A stretch of DNA of 64,000 nucleotides from NCBI RefSeq assembly GCF_001645185.1, contig NZ_LXTQ01000011.1:310001-374000 (forward strand), read 5' to 3'. Shown in pieces: positions 55,930 to 64,000 of the stretch (its first letter is position 1; each line of letters begins with the position of its first letter). The notes beneath the pieces were generated by a model that worked only from the letters and a program-made list of their open reading frames with translations, ran no database searches and was not told where the DNA came from. The DNA is from Methylobacillus sp. MM3. GTDB taxonomy: Bacteria > Pseudomonadota > Gammaproteobacteria > Burkholderiales > Methylophilaceae. Position numbers and translations under genes: made by a program.

Positions 55930-56259
55930 TCACGAGCGCTTTGGCTTCTTTGGTTTCGGTAGCGGAAGTTCTCTCTCAGTGATCCTGATGAGGTTCGATA
56001 TCCACTCCTGGTCGTCTAGTTCTTCGCCGATCAGGAAATGAGCCTTGGCGCCCGGATATGGTGGTGCTTCGGCGACTCGTTCAACAAAGGAACGTCCACC
56101 CGATGTCGGTTTAACGAATAATTGATTGTCACAAACTAAAGCGACGACCTTTCCCTCGCAATAGATCGCGTACTCACCAAACATCTTGCGGAATGCAATT
56201 GTTCCGGCGGCGCGCATCTGATCGCAGACGTATTCGACGAAGGCTAAATCGGAGGCCAT
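55930..56259 (-). CDS. TfoX N-terminal domain protein, cassette-borne
   Basis: 109 residues: YVCDQMRAAGTIAFRKMFGEYAIYCEGKVVALVCDNQLFVKPT matches the TfoX/Sxy N-terminal domain. The C-terminal TfoX domain is missing; the end is basic and Lys/Pro-rich (PKPKKPKRS). Stand-alone TfoX_N proteins are frequent integron cassette products. An attC lies about 50 bases upstream. A competence role cannot be assumed. Confidence 0.85.
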   Translation of the reverse strand: MASDLAFVEYVCDQMRAAGTIAFRKMFGEYAIYCEGKVVALVCDNQLFVKPTSGGRSFVERVAEAPPYPGAKAHFLIGEELDDQEWISNLIRITERELPLPKPKKPKRS

Positions 56260-56310
56260 TTGCTATTCAATCGTTTCAAAGAGGTGAGAGTATGTGCCGA
56301 GGATTCTCTC

Positions 56311-56357
56311 GGCCAACGTTCCGGTTCAGCACCGTCCGCTACCAACCGGTTGTTAGG
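56311..56357 (-). repeat. attC site A
   Basis: Short site with core GTTAGGC at its right end and outer repeat GGCCAACG at its left; inner arms TTCCGGTT and AACCGGTT pair. The stop codon of the RibD-like gene lies within the core. Confidence 0.72.
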
Positions 56358-57021
56358 CGTCATTGTCCCCTTGGCGCCGGAGTACAACATGGGTGGCTTT
56401 CTCCGACGCAACGAACTGAACGCATTCGTATCCCAGCGCACGCATGTCAATCCCCTCGAACAGTCGCTCGCCTCCGCCCAGCAGGACCGGCGAGATAGCG
56501 AGGTGCAGCTCATCGATGAGGCCCGCACGAAGATATTGCTGGATAGTGTTAGGTCCGCCGCCAATGCGCACATCCATTCCGTTGGCTGCGTCGCGTGCCC
56601 GGTCAAGCGCCTCGTGAATACCGCCTGTGACGAAGTGGAATGTCGTTCCGCCTTCCATCTGGATGGGCGGGCGCGCGTGATGAGTCAAGATGAAAGTTGG
56701 AACGTGATAGGGTGGGTTGTCCCCCCACCAGCCTTTCCAGTTCATGTCGGGCCAGGAACCGCGAATCGGTCCGAACATGTTTCTTCCGAGAATCCAGGCG
56801 CCAACATTCTTGAAGCCCCGCGCAGCGAAGTCGTCATCGATCCCCGTTGTGCCACCGTCGGCGCCAAATAGGGTCCGTTGGAACGTGCGTGTCGGGACTA
56901 ACCACTGGTGCAAATCTTCCCCACCCACGCCGAGCGGATTCCTGATGTCCTGATTCGGACCAGCTCCGTATCCGTCAAGCGAAATGGTAAAGCTCTCAAC
57001 TCGGACGCGTGTCATTTTCAT
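56353..57021 (-). CDS. RibD C-terminal/dihydrofolate reductase-like protein, cassette-borne
   Basis: 222 residues with the RibD C-terminal (DHFR-superfamily) signatures RVESFTISLDGYGAG, GAWILGRNMF, FHFVTGGIHEALDRARDAANGMDVRIGGG and LIDELHLAISPVLLGGGERLFEG. It is not a classic dfrA; substrate unknown. Members are common in integron cassettes. Two ATGs (57021 and 57015) are possible. Its stop overlaps attC A and attC B lies 20 bases upstream. Confidence 0.87.
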   Translation of the reverse strand: MKMTRVRVESFTISLDGYGAGPNQDIRNPLGVGGEDLHQWLVPTRTFQRTLFGADGGTTGIDDDFAARGFKNVGAWILGRNMFGPIRGSWPDMNWKGWWGDNPPYHVPTFILTHHARPPIQMEGGTTFHFVTGGIHEALDRARDAANGMDVRIGGGPNTIQQYLRAGLIDELHLAISPVLLGGGERLFEGIDMRALGYECVQFVASEKATHVVLRRQGDNDA

Positions 57022-57039
57022 GCCTTCCTTTCGATTGAC

Positions 57040-57099
57040 GCCTAACGTTGAAAGTAAGGGGCGCGTTTTAGCGCGTCCCGCTTGATGGAAAGGTTAGGA
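57040..57099 (-). repeat. attC site B
   Basis: Outer cores GCCTAAC and GTTAGGA bound a 60-base site with central palindrome GGGGCGCG/CGCGTCCC. It also contains the stop codon of the following minus-strand gene. Confidence 0.9.
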
Positions 57100-57333
57100 T
57101 TCATTTTCCCATCCTTTCATATATTCGGGCTCAAGGTCAGGATGCATGCGATATAGAGGGCCTAATAAATCAACTTCGATGGTACCCAGGACGTTAGCAA
57201 TGGCTTTTTTGAGTTGTTCGAACTCAGCAGGTGGCGATAACTCTTTTGCTATATCAAGCACGTGTCCTATGTCCTTGATAAAGGTCTCTCCGGATTTGCT
57301 TATCGCAGAAGCTAGTTCTTTCGAGACAACCAT
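57094..57333 (-). CDS. hypothetical cassette protein
   Basis: 79 residues, soluble, mostly helical, acidic end WENES. No family recognised. Single gene between two attC sites, with its stop codon inside attC B, which is the usual form of a one-gene cassette and the main support for it being real. Confidence 0.72.
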   Translation of the reverse strand: MVVSKELASAISKSGETFIKDIGHVLDIAKELSPPAEFEQLKKAIANVLGTIEVDLLGPLYRMHPDLEPEYMKGWENES

Positions 57334-57340
57334 TTGTGAA

Positions 57341-57401
57341 GTCCTAACGTTTGACTTAAGCGGCCTGCCGTAGGCAGGTCCGCTTGAAGAAAGGGTGAGG
57401 C
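57341..57401 (-). repeat. attC site C
   Basis: Left core TCCTAAC, central palindrome CGGCCTGCC/GGCAGGTCCG. The right core reads GTGAGGC where GTTAGGC is expected; this T-to-G change at the cleavage triplet could reduce recombination. Confidence 0.82.
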
Positions 57402-57414
57402 ATCAGTTGCGGAG

Positions 57415-57984
57415 TCATGGATAGAGCTTTTCACTGTTGTTGAGCATTTCGACGAACTGAGCAATCTTCTTTGCGCGGGTTTCGGACTTCTTCGCATTCT
57501 GGATCCTGAATAGAACAGCGTACCGATTCCGACTGTTGAGCGTTGCAAAGAAAGCCTTCGCTTTCGGACTCGCGTCAAGCGCCTCTCGCAAGTCGTCTGG
57601 GATGGTTGCATTGCCCGCGGATGAATACGCGGCATCCCAACGACCGTCCTGCTTGGCTCGATTGATTTCGTCCAAGCCGGCCCGGCGCATTCGGCCCGAT
57701 GCAATGAGAGCTTCCGCCTTTGCCTTGTTGATCTTCGACCAAATGCTCCTGGCTGCCCTAGGCGTAAATCGTTGAAGCCAATGGTGCTCGCTCTCTGCCT
57801 GCTTCTGACCGTCGATCCATCCGTAGCACAGTGCACTTTCCAGCGCATCGGCGTAGGAGACGGTTGCATCGGCTGTACCTTTCTTCGCTAGGCGGAGCCA
57901 TACACCTGACGAGGCACTCCCGTTTCGCTCAAGCCAAACCTCCCACTCTTCCTGCGTTGCGAAGATGAATCTTGGATCGTCCAT
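57415..57984 (-). CDS. YdeI/OmpD-associated family protein, cassette-borne
   Basis: 189 residues. Family marks: VSYADALESALCYGWIDGQK, RFTPRAARSIWSKINKAKAEALIASGRM, and IPDDLREALDASPKAKAFF. YdeI-type proteins are linked to stress or bacteriocin tolerance in some hosts; the family also occurs often in integron cassettes. Bounded by attC C and attC D. Confidence 0.87.
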   Translation of the reverse strand: MDDPRFIFATQEEWEVWLERNGSASSGVWLRLAKKGTADATVSYADALESALCYGWIDGQKQAESEHHWLQRFTPRAARSIWSKINKAKAEALIASGRMRRAGLDEINRAKQDGRWDAAYSSAGNATIPDDLREALDASPKAKAFFATLNSRNRYAVLFRIQNAKKSETRAKKIAQFVEMLNNSEKLYP

Positions 57985-57999
57985 ACAGGGTTGGCTGAT

Positions 58000-58059
58000 G
58001 CCTAACGCCTGAATTAAGCCGCGCCGCGAAGCGGCGTCGGCTTGAATGAATTGTTAGCG
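58000..58059 (-). repeat. attC site D
   Basis: Left core GCCTAAC, right core GTTAGCG, central palindrome AAGCCGCGCCGC/GCGGCGTCGGCTT. The minus-strand gene reads into this site in frame (see the neighbouring DUF5329-like gene). Confidence 0.85.
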
Positions 58060-58424
58060 CCGGCAGGTCGCGCACGCAACTCCTTGAGCTTGCCGGTGAA
58101 CCACGACTTGCTTGGAATTGGCTGCGCGTTGCCACAACGAACGAGATACGGCTTGTCCGACATGCTGCTCTTTGCGGCCGCAAGCTCAATGAAAGACTCC
58201 GTGGATGTGACCAGGCCTTTCTTGAATAGGTAGTCGTATTTCCGGCGAAGGTGTTCGGTCGCCTTTTGAGCGTTGTACCAAGCCCCATTGCGATTGAACT
58301 CGCACTTGGAATTTTCAAGAGCCACGAACAACTGATTGATCTCGCGAACTGTGGTGGGCGAGGGGCTTTGGGCGAAGGCAATACCCGATGCGAGCAGAAG
58401 AAAGATGGCGACCATGAACTTCAT
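58014..58424 (-). CDS. DUF5329-like secreted protein, cassette-borne
   Basis: 136 residues. Signal peptide (MKFMVAIFLLLASGIAFAQ), then a mature domain with ENSKCEFNRNGAWYNAQKATEHLRRKYDYL, matching DUF5329, of unknown function. The last 13 residues, NNSFKPTPLRGAA, are encoded by the attC site D itself, so the recombination site supplies the C terminus. The stop codon is in the attC. Confidence 0.85.
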   Translation of the reverse strand: MKFMVAIFLLLASGIAFAQSPSPTTVREINQLFVALENSKCEFNRNGAWYNAQKATEHLRRKYDYLFKKGLVTSTESFIELAAAKSSMSDKPYLVRCGNAQPIPSKSWFTGKLKELRARPAGANNSFKPTPLRGAA

Positions 58425-58432
58425 GGTATGAG

Positions 58433-58787
<355 letters not shown>

Positions 58788-58799
58788 TTAGTAAGTCAT

Positions 58800-58860
58800 G
58801 TCTAACGCTTAAGTAAGGGGCGCACGTTTAGCGCGTCCCGTTTGACCAACATTGTTGGGC
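58800..58860 (-). repeat. attC site F
   Basis: Left core GTCTAAC, right core GTTGGGC, central palindrome GGGGCGCAC/GCGCGTCCC. Confidence 0.88.
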
Positions 58861-58882
58861 TGAATAGCAGACCATAATACGA

Positions 58883-59308
58883 TCATTTTTTGCATCCGCT
58901 CTTTTCGTCAACGAACATTCCGTGTTTTGAGGCGAGACGAAGTAATTCGACTTTGCCATCCCCCATTCGTCCAAACCAGTTTTGCCAATGATCTACGCGC
59001 GCCGAGTCTGGATATCCAATTTCAAGTCGCTTCGAATCTATCCAACGGAGAGTAACTTCGTAACCACTCTTGAGCTTTAACACTTTCGATGGAATATGAT
59101 CGTCTGGCTGATGTACGGTAACTATCTCATATTGCCAGCCTGCAGCGCCGCCACCAAATTCTCGATAGAAAATTGCAACGGCTTTTCCATTTGGTGAGCG
59201 GCATTCCAAGAGAACTTCGGTTTCTGATTCAGATGCGCCACGACAAGCACCCAGACCAATACAGCACAGAATGACCAATAATTTGGAGATCACAGTTTTT
59301 GGGCCCAA
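58883..59308 (-). CDS. hypothetical lipoprotein, cassette-borne
   Basis: 141 residues. N-terminal signal with lipobox LGAC (Cys22) predicts a lipoprotein. The mature part is a beta-rich domain with LECRSPNGKAVAIFYREFGGGAAGWQYEIVTVH and a final KSGCKK. Unknown family. Lower GC than the chromosome around it. Start ATG overlaps the edge of attC G. Confidence 0.75.
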   Translation of the reverse strand: MGPKTVISKLLVILCCIGLGACRGASESETEVLLECRSPNGKAVAIFYREFGGGAAGWQYEIVTVHQPDDHIPSKVLKLKSGYEVTLRWIDSKRLEIGYPDSARVDHWQNWFGRMGDGKVELLRLASKHGMFVDEKSGCKK

Positions 59309-59401
59309 CGTGCTAGGTGAGAGGCCGCCGGAGCAGCGAAGCCGCGGAGGGGATCCAAAAGCGCAGCTTTTGGGCGGTCCCTCTCGACCGGCAGGTTAGG
59401 C
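59302..59401 (-). repeat. attC site G (long)
   Basis: About 100 bases: left core GGCCCAAC, right core GTTAGGC, with a long imperfect palindrome in the middle (outer AGAGGCCGCC..., inner AAAAGCGCAGCTTTT). Longer than the ~60-base sites elsewhere in the array. Confidence 0.85.
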
Positions 59402-59833
59402 CTATTTTGTTTTGCCATACGCAATCATTCCATAAGCAAGGCACGCGATGGCTAGAAAAAGCCAGAAGGCAATTACTCCGTGTATTCCCGCAATTGAGTA
59501 AGCTGTCTTCTCAAGACGCCAGAGTGTTTTGTTGGGCTTCTCATAGGTTTCCCACGCTTTGTAGAAGCCATATGCAGCGCAAAGGAAATTAACAACATAA
59601 CTCGCGACCTGTGGATTGTCAGTGGGGAGTTGTAGTTTCCACTTATGGGTCCAACGCTCGATGTTTTCTTGATTTGGCCACCAAGGGCCAAGAAGAAGAA
59701 TGATCAAGACGATGAATGCCAACATGGAGAGATTTGAGGTGTAGTTGGCGTTCGGCGCCCTCATAAAAACAAAAATAATAAGTGCCGAGAGCAGCCCGAA
59801 AATGATTTGAAGGACGATGCGAAAAGCATGCAT
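59402..59833 (-). CDS. hypothetical membrane protein, cassette-borne
   Basis: 143 residues with four hydrophobic segments (about 7-25, 35-50, 84-95, 115-137). A Trp-rich connecting loop WWPNQENIERWTHKWKLQLP. No family recognised. Low GC. One-gene cassette between attC G and attC H. Confidence 0.72.
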   Translation of the reverse strand: MHAFRIVLQIIFGLLSALIIFVFMRAPNANYTSNLSMLAFIVLIILLLGPWWPNQENIERWTHKWKLQLPTDNPQVASYVVNFLCAAYGFYKAWETYEKPNKTLWRLEKTAYSIAGIHGVIAFWLFLAIACLAYGMIAYGKTK

Positions 59834-59842
59834 GTTTTATAG

Positions 59843-59907
59843 GCCTAACGTGGAAGTGAGCGGCCTGCGCGGTTTTTCGCGCAGGTCCGCTTACAGTGGG
59901 GTTAGCG
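59843..59907 (-). repeat. attC site H
   Basis: Left core GCCTAAC, right core GTTAGCG, central palindrome AGCGGCCTGCGCG/CGCGCAGGTCCGCTT. Confidence 0.88.
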
Positions 59908-60348
59908 ATGATAGAAACTTGCACGGGTTATGTTTTCCTTTGGAGTAACGGACTCTAAGAATGAAACAAGTGCTTCTAGATTTTCGTAACCTTCAAATCG
60001 CATGAGCTCGCCAGAAGATGTCTTAACTATCGCAGATACCAAACGACCCGATTTGTACTGGACTCTGAGGTTTGCATTCCGCGCTACATCGACGACAACA
60101 CTAATATCTTTGTGTTTAACGATGAGCTCCCCACTTGAGTCATCAATTTCAACAACTGGATACGAAGCAGCACCTTCCTTGATGGTCCTGTAGGCTCTTC
60201 CGATAGGAGGAGCAAAGAGAAATACTCCAATAGTAGGAAAGATCATGCCACCTATGTCGTTGGCTTTCAAAAGCAGTGAAATGGATCCGATTGCCAAAGC
60301 GGCAAGGACGATCATGGCATAAATCGCCTTGCGGTTTTGTGCCTTCAT
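59902..60348 (-). CDS. hypothetical membrane protein, cassette-borne
   Basis: About 148 residues: two N-terminal membrane helices (about 8-25 and 31-48) and a cytosolic domain with VVEIDDSSGELIVKHKDISVVVDV and a final FYHR. Not recognised. The start may instead be an ATG at 60378 directly at the attC edge, adding ten residues. Stop codon inside attC H. Confidence 0.7.
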   Translation of the reverse strand: MKAQNRKAIYAMIVLAALAIGSISLLLKANDIGGMIFPTIGVFLFAPPIGRAYRTIKEGAASYPVVEIDDSSGELIVKHKDISVVVDVARNANLRVQYKSGRLVSAIVKTSSGELMRFEGYENLEALVSFLESVTPKENITRASFYHR

Positions 60349-60377
60349 ATGTTCAGCGGAAACGTGGAACGTAATCA

Positions 60378-60438
60378 TCGCGAACGTTTGACATAAGGGG
60401 CGCGCTTTCGCGCGCCCAGCCTGATTACCTGGTTAGGT
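60378..60438 (-). repeat. attC site I
   Basis: Right core GTTAGGT, central palindrome GGGGCGCGC/GCGCGCCC; the left core is degenerate (GCGAACG). Closest intact site to the integrase remnant. Confidence 0.85.
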
Positions 60439-60649
60439 TTGTAATGTGGGTTGAGCATGCGGAGATGATAAATAAATGCTGAGGTTGAGGACACTATCAG
60501 AAGTGTTGGGTGACATGGACGGGAGGCTGTGTATTGGCCATGGCAGGCAATGCTAACGTTGAATAAATACTGACAAGCGTGGTTTCGTGGATGTATAACC
60601 TTAAGTAAGCTGATTTTTAATAACATTAGCTCTGTATTCAAAGATTAAG
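60439..60649. other. stretch between attC I and integrase remnant
   Basis: About 210 AT-rich bases. It should hold attI or the first cassette's remains, but I find no core site and no gene. A minus-strand frame (60375-60641) reads through the attC and has no recognisable product. Confidence 0.5.
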
Positions 60650-60841
60650 GCGGGCCTTGTCCAACCCGTTACGCTGTACGCGCTGCACCACTCTTTTGCC
60701 ACACATCTTCTGCAAAGCGGTTACGATATTCGGATTGTCCAAGAATTGCTGGGGCATTTCGACGTGAGCACAACGATGATTTATACCCATGTATTGAATA
60801 AAGACAGGCGCGGTGACGTGAATCCGCTGGATACGCTATGA
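60650..60841 (+). pseudogene. intI: integron integrase remnant, C-terminal end only
   Basis: About 63 codons remain of the usual ~320-340. The frame reads [38 protein letters not shown] and ends NPLDTL, unmistakably the IntI C terminus. The box II HxLRH has become YALHH, losing both catalytic His and Arg; the later His (LGH) and the Tyr nucleophile (IYTH) survive. N-terminal two-thirds are missing. A stop codon at 60611 closes the frame. Its TGA overlaps the next gene's ATG. Confidence 0.92.
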
Positions 60842-62556
60842 GTTTGCGTTTTCGCCTGAACTTGCTGATTACCGTGATGCTGCTGCTGTTCATGGCGGCA
60901 ATGGGTACGATTCTCGTCAAGGAGACGCGGGTCTCGATCCGCGAAGGGGTGGAGTCGGCGACGCGGGTGACGACGCAGATGCTGGATCGGGTGATCGTGA
61001 GCGCGTTCATCAACCCGGACTGGGGTACGACGCATGACTTGCTGCAGCAATTCCTCGAATCCCTAGGACGGGTACGCAGTACCGATATCTACCTTTACGA
61101 CATGCAGGGGCGGCTGATTTACCAGTCGCCGCAGTCGACATTCAAGGCTGACGAGAATCCGCCGCAATGGTTTGTGGAACTGGTGGCGCCGGAGCAGGAG
61201 ATCGTGCAGCGTCGTATCCGTTATGGCGTGATGCGTGTGGTTTCCAACCCGAGCGGGGCGATACGCGAGGCCTGGAGCGGAATGAAGCCGTTGCTGTGGG
61301 TGGCTGGCGGGCTGTTTTTTGTGCTCAATATCGGCGTGTACTGGATGCTGGGGCGCGCGGTGCGTCCGGTGGAAAATATTCTCGGCGCGATCCATCGCAT
61401 GGAGCACGGCGATCTCAGCGTGCGGCTCGGGGAGTTCAGCCTGCCGGAGTTTCACCAGATCGGCCAGAGCTTCAATCGCATGGCGGGGTCGCTGGAAACG
61501 CGCACCGAAGAGAACCGTCGGCTGGCGCTGATTGTGAAGCAGACCAACGATGCGATCATGATTCACGATATGGACGGCAATATCTCGTTCTGGAATCCTG
61601 CGGCGGAGCGGCTGTTCGGCTATCCTTCGCACAGCATTATCGGCAAGTCGGCGGCTATTCTGACGCCTGAGGGGCAGGAGGCCGAGCTGGGGCAGAATCT
61701 CGAATCCATCGCCGCGCGCCGTACCATCGAAAATTACGATACCCAGCGCGTGACGCGCGAAGGCCGGATTGTGGATGTGTCGCTGTCGGCAGGCCCGCTG
61801 GTGGACCCGCACGATGACCGGGTGATTGGCGAAATTTGCAGCATGCGCGATATTACCGAGCGCAAGCTGGCGGAAGAGGCCGAGCGGCGGCTGGAGGAAA
61901 ACCGCCAGCTGACGCATCTGATTCAGCGCCATATCGAGGAAGAACGCCGCAATCTCGCGCGCGAATTGCATGATGAACTGGGCCAGTATGTCACCGCGAT
62001 CAAGACTTTCGCTGTTGCCATCGGCAACAAAACCCGCGAGCAGATGCCGGATGTCGAGGCCAATGCAAAAACCATCGCCGCCGCCGCCGAACATATTTAC
62101 GACGGCATGCACAACATCATCCGGCAGTTGCGCCCCGGCGCACTGGATAACCTCGGGCTCAAGGAAACCTTGCACGATGCGGTCGCCGAGTGGCAACGGC
62201 AAAGCCCCGAGTTGCGTTTCAGCCTGGAATTTTTCGGCGATCTCGATCATCTTGGCGAGTCGCTCAACATCAATTTATATCGTATCGTGCAGGAGGCGGT
62301 AACCAACGCCCTGCGTTATTCCGATGCGACGCAGCTCGATATCGTGCTGTCCCGTGACGAAAACGGCGACCTGATGCTCACAGTCAAGGATAATGGCGTC
62401 GGCATGAATTTATGCCAAGTGGACCAAACCCGGCATTTCGGCCTGCTGGGCATGCGCGAACGTGTGCAAGCCCTGCATGGTCAATTCGAGTTGGATTCCC
62501 AAATGGGAGAGGGCACCTGTATCCGCGTAACAGTGCCAAAACGGGAGAAAAAATGA
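60838..62556 (+). CDS. HisKA_3-type sensor histidine kinase with PAS domain
   Basis: 572 residues: membrane helix (about 8-27), periplasmic sensor to about 150, second helix (about 153-172), HAMP, PAS (about 225-345), then HisKA_3 with the phospho-acceptor His378 in [14 protein letters not shown] and an ATPase domain with NALRYSDAT and DNGVGM. NarX/UhpB-like class. The ATG overlaps the integrase stop and its ribosome binding site (GGA six bases upstream) lies within the remnant. ATGA overlap with the regulator downstream couples the pair. Confidence 0.92.
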   Translation: MSLRFRLNLLITVMLLLFMAAMGTILVKETRVSIREGVESATRVTTQMLDRVIVSAFINPDWGTTHDLLQQFLESLGRVRSTDIYLYDMQGRLIYQSPQSTFKADENPPQWFVELVAPEQEIVQRRIRYGVMRVVSNPSGAIREAWSGMKPLLWVAGGLFFVLNIGVYWMLGRAVRPVENILGAIHRMEHGDLSVRLGEFSLPEFHQIGQSFNRMAGSLETRTEENRRLALIVKQTNDAIMIHDMDGNISFWNPAAERLFGYPSHSIIGKSAAILTPEGQEAELGQNLESIAARRTIENYDTQRVTREGRIVDVSLSAGPLVDPHDDRVIGEICSMRDITERKLAEEAERRLEENRQLTHLIQRHIEEERRNLARELHDELGQYVTAIKTFAVAIGNKTREQMPDVEANAKTIAAAAEHIYDGMHNIIRQLRPGALDNLGLKETLHDAVAEWQRQSPELRFSLEFFGDLDHLGESLNINLYRIVQEAVTNALRYSDATQLDIVLSRDENGDLMLTVKDNGVGMNLCQVDQTRHFGLLGMRERVQALHGQFELDSQMGEGTCIRVTVPKREKK

Positions 62557-63194
62557 GCGGTGTGATCAATGTAATGCTGGTGGACGACCATGCGGTTGTG
62601 CGCATGGGGTTCAAACTGCTGCTGGAAGCGGCGCCGGATGTAAAGGTGGTGGCTGAAGCCGAGAGCGGCGAGCAAGGCGTCAAGCTCTACGGCGAGTTTC
62701 ATCCCGACGTGGTGGTGATGGATATCACCATGCCCGGCATCGGCGGCATGGAGGCTATCGAGCGCATCATGGCAAAAGACCCGTCGGCTCGCATTCTTGT
62801 TCTTTCCGCGCACGAGGACTCCGTGCATCCGAAGCGTGTTTTGAACGCCGGGGCACTGGGTTATCTGACCAAGCGCAGCGCGCCGGAAGAGTTGATCAAG
62901 GCTATCCGCATGGTGGCTGCACGCAAGATGTATCTTGAAGCCAACATCGCTCAGCAAATGGCATTGCAGCAGCTATCGGGCGAGAAAAATCCGGTGGATG
63001 TACTTTCCGCCCGCGAGTTCGAAGTCTTTATGGCGCTGGCGCTCGGAAAATCCACCAATGAAATCGCCGAAACGCTATGCCTCTCGCCACGCACCATCGG
63101 CACCCACCTTTACAACATCAAGCAAAAACTGAATGCCGGCAATCAGGCGGAAATCGCGTTGATTGCAATGCGTAGCGGGCTGATAGAACCGTAG
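62553..63194 (+). CDS. LuxR/FixJ-family response regulator
   Basis: 213 residues: receiver with DD at 11-12, Asp57 phosphorylation site, Lys107; C-terminal LuxR helix-turn-helix with LSAREFEVFMALALGKSTNEIAETLCLSPRTIGTHLYNIKQKL. Start at 62553 overlaps the kinase stop (ATGA) and has GGGAG upstream; the longer frame to 62412 is not used. Partner of the preceding kinase. Targets not visible. Confidence 0.93.
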   Translation: MSGVINVMLVDDHAVVRMGFKLLLEAAPDVKVVAEAESGEQGVKLYGEFHPDVVVMDITMPGIGGMEAIERIMAKDPSARILVLSAHEDSVHPKRVLNAGALGYLTKRSAPEELIKAIRMVAARKMYLEANIAQQMALQQLSGEKNPVDVLSAREFEVFMALALGKSTNEIAETLCLSPRTIGTHLYNIKQKLNAGNQAEIALIAMRSGLIEP

Positions 63195-63195
63195 A

Positions 63196-63254
63196 GCAGA
63201 CGTCCTCGCCTGCATTTCGATCAATAATGGTTTGTTGCAGGCGAGGACGCCTGC
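63196..63254. repeat. REP-like inverted repeat between convergent genes
   Basis: Nineteen-bp arms (63196-63214 and 63236-63254) with one mismatch, 21-base spacer; the right arm can also fold by itself (GCAGGCG-AGGA-CGCCTGC). No clear T-run. May act as a bidirectional terminator or as an extragenic palindrome pair; shares CGTCCTCGCC with the hairpin at 46524. Confidence 0.65.
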
Positions 63255-63877
63255 TACTCCAATCGATCCTGGGCCACATAAAACCCGTTCGTCATTCCGA
63301 GTTCGATCACGGCATGATCGCCGCTGCGCAATTTTCCGAGTTCCGGCGGCACCAGTATCAATAACGGCCGGCTGTGGTCTCCCTGAATTCCGCCTTCGGC
63401 GAGTTGCCATTGATCCCACGCCTCTTCCGGTGGAAGCGCCGTGATGCCGAGATCACGGATATTTTCCAGCATCGAGCGCTTTTCATCTCCGAGCACCAGT
63501 CCCCAAACTTCTACTGTGGCCAAACGCGTTACCAGAGGCACCGCCGACTCGGCTGGATCGGGTTGAGGCAAGGGAGGCGATGCCGGCGGCACGGTTGGCG
63601 GCGTTATGAGTTTCGCGCGCAGGAATGCATCCTGATAGGGATCGAGGCCGTGGCTGATCAGCAGTTGATTGGTTTTGCCTTGCTCTTCGACTTGCGGTTC
63701 GTCCAGCGCGCGCCCGACCGCTTTATCGGCGACCTGCATGGCGATCGAACTCGCGATCTGGCGAGCAATGGAACCGCCCATACAGCCGGATACCAGGGCG
63801 GCAGAGCAGAGTAAAACCAAAATAGAAGGCTTGCGATGGGGCAGCCTGGCTAGCGGCTGCGTTTTCGGGGTTCGCAT
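63254..63877 (-). CDS. hypothetical lipoprotein
   Basis: About 207 residues. Basic leader and hydrophobic segment ending in lipobox LVSGC predict lipoprotein processing. Then a helical part with Ala-rich IARQIASSIAMQVADKAVGRAL, a Pro-rich linker (PPTVPPASPPLPQPDP), and a C-terminal domain with LILVPPELGKLRSGDHAVIELG. Family not recognised. Start at 63877 (MRTPKTQ) chosen; 63898 is also open. Confidence 0.75.
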   Translation of the reverse strand: MRTPKTQPLARLPHRKPSILVLLCSAALVSGCMGGSIARQIASSIAMQVADKAVGRALDEPQVEEQGKTNQLLISHGLDPYQDAFLRAKLITPPTVPPASPPLPQPDPAESAVPLVTRLATVEVWGLVLGDEKRSMLENIRDLGITALPPEEAWDQWQLAEGGIQGDHSRPLLILVPPELGKLRSGDHAVIELGMTNGFYVAQDRLE

Positions 63878-63928
63878 CAAGGGGCGATCAGTGGGCAATG
63901 CGGATGACCGGTACCTGAAATGACGCGC

Positions 63929-64000
63929 CTATCCTTTTTGCACCCACGCCAGCGCGGTGACGTAATCATCGAATACCTGCATTTCGGCATCCGTGAAGAT
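63929..64000 (-). CDS. 3' end of an unidentified gene (partial)
   Basis: The last 23 codons before a TAG read IFTDAEMQVFDDYVTALAWV then QKG on the minus strand. The gene continues beyond the window. The VFTD...A..WV ending is reminiscent of STAS/SpoIIAA-like proteins, but too little is present to assign it. Confidence 0.55.
   Translation of the reverse strand: MFTDAEMQVFDDYVTALAWVQKG

Noticed and set aside
60375..60641. 88-codon minus-strand frame beside the integrase remnant
   Set aside because: Reads through the attC hairpin, poor start context, and product has no recognisable feature.

Overview
The window reads as the chromosome of a betaproteobacterium, most likely of the Nitrosomonadales (Gallionella/Sideroxydans-like). 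The clues are an EF-P with Arg32 next to its rhamnosyltransferase EarP, the glnE / yhdP / nitrilase / tldD block in the order usual for betaproteobacteria, a beta-type AddB-like repair nuclease, and moderately GC-rich sequence with dense gene packing. The genus is an inference. No rRNA, tRNA or CRISPR array was seen.

Layout. 0-4.3 kb: prfC, a 52-residue DUF3309 protein with its own terminator, and a QseBC-type two-component system. 4.3-6.7 kb: a compact arsenic operon arsR-arsI-acr3-arsC in which each gene overlaps the next, with a 13-bp-arm palindrome over the arsR start codon. 6.8-9.6 kb: an oxidoreductase operon (SDR, small membrane protein, zinc-type/quinone reductase) divergent from an HxlR regulator. 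9.8-13.1 kb: mqo, efp, earP. 13.2-15.0 kb: two tandem class III nucleotide cyclase-like membrane proteins with complementary loss of active-site residues. 15.1-18.5 kb: greB and a PAS-GGDEF-EAL protein. 18.7-28.4 kb: AddB-like and AddA-like repair proteins separated by a membrane diguanylate cyclase and a FadL-type porin. 28.4-31 kb: a chemoreceptor/LuxR pair and a DedA protein. 31-46.5 kb: mfd, a histone-H1-like DUF2934 protein, tldD, a nitrilase-family amidase, yhdP, acs and glnE. 46.5-54.3 kb: small membrane proteins, a Cys-rich copper-storage-type protein, an SDR, VOC proteins, a TetR regulator with a long perfect operator-like palindrome, a LOG-type hydrolase and a PanE-family reductase.

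55.4-60.8 kb is the most distinctive part: a run of small, mostly unrelated minus-strand genes, most separated by attC recombination sites, i.e. an integron gene-cassette array. Nine attC sites are clear. A half-site at 55.46-55.49 kb and a faint relic at 54.34 kb mark a decaying left edge. At the right edge only the last ~63 codons of an integron integrase remain, in the expected orientation, with the first catalytic box mutated. Its stop codon overlaps the start codon of a PAS-type sensor kinase, which is followed by a translationally coupled LuxR-type response regulator. The array therefore looks immobile in cis (a cassette cluster without a working integrase).

The window closes with a REP-like inverted repeat, a lipoprotein and the 3' end of a further minus-strand gene.
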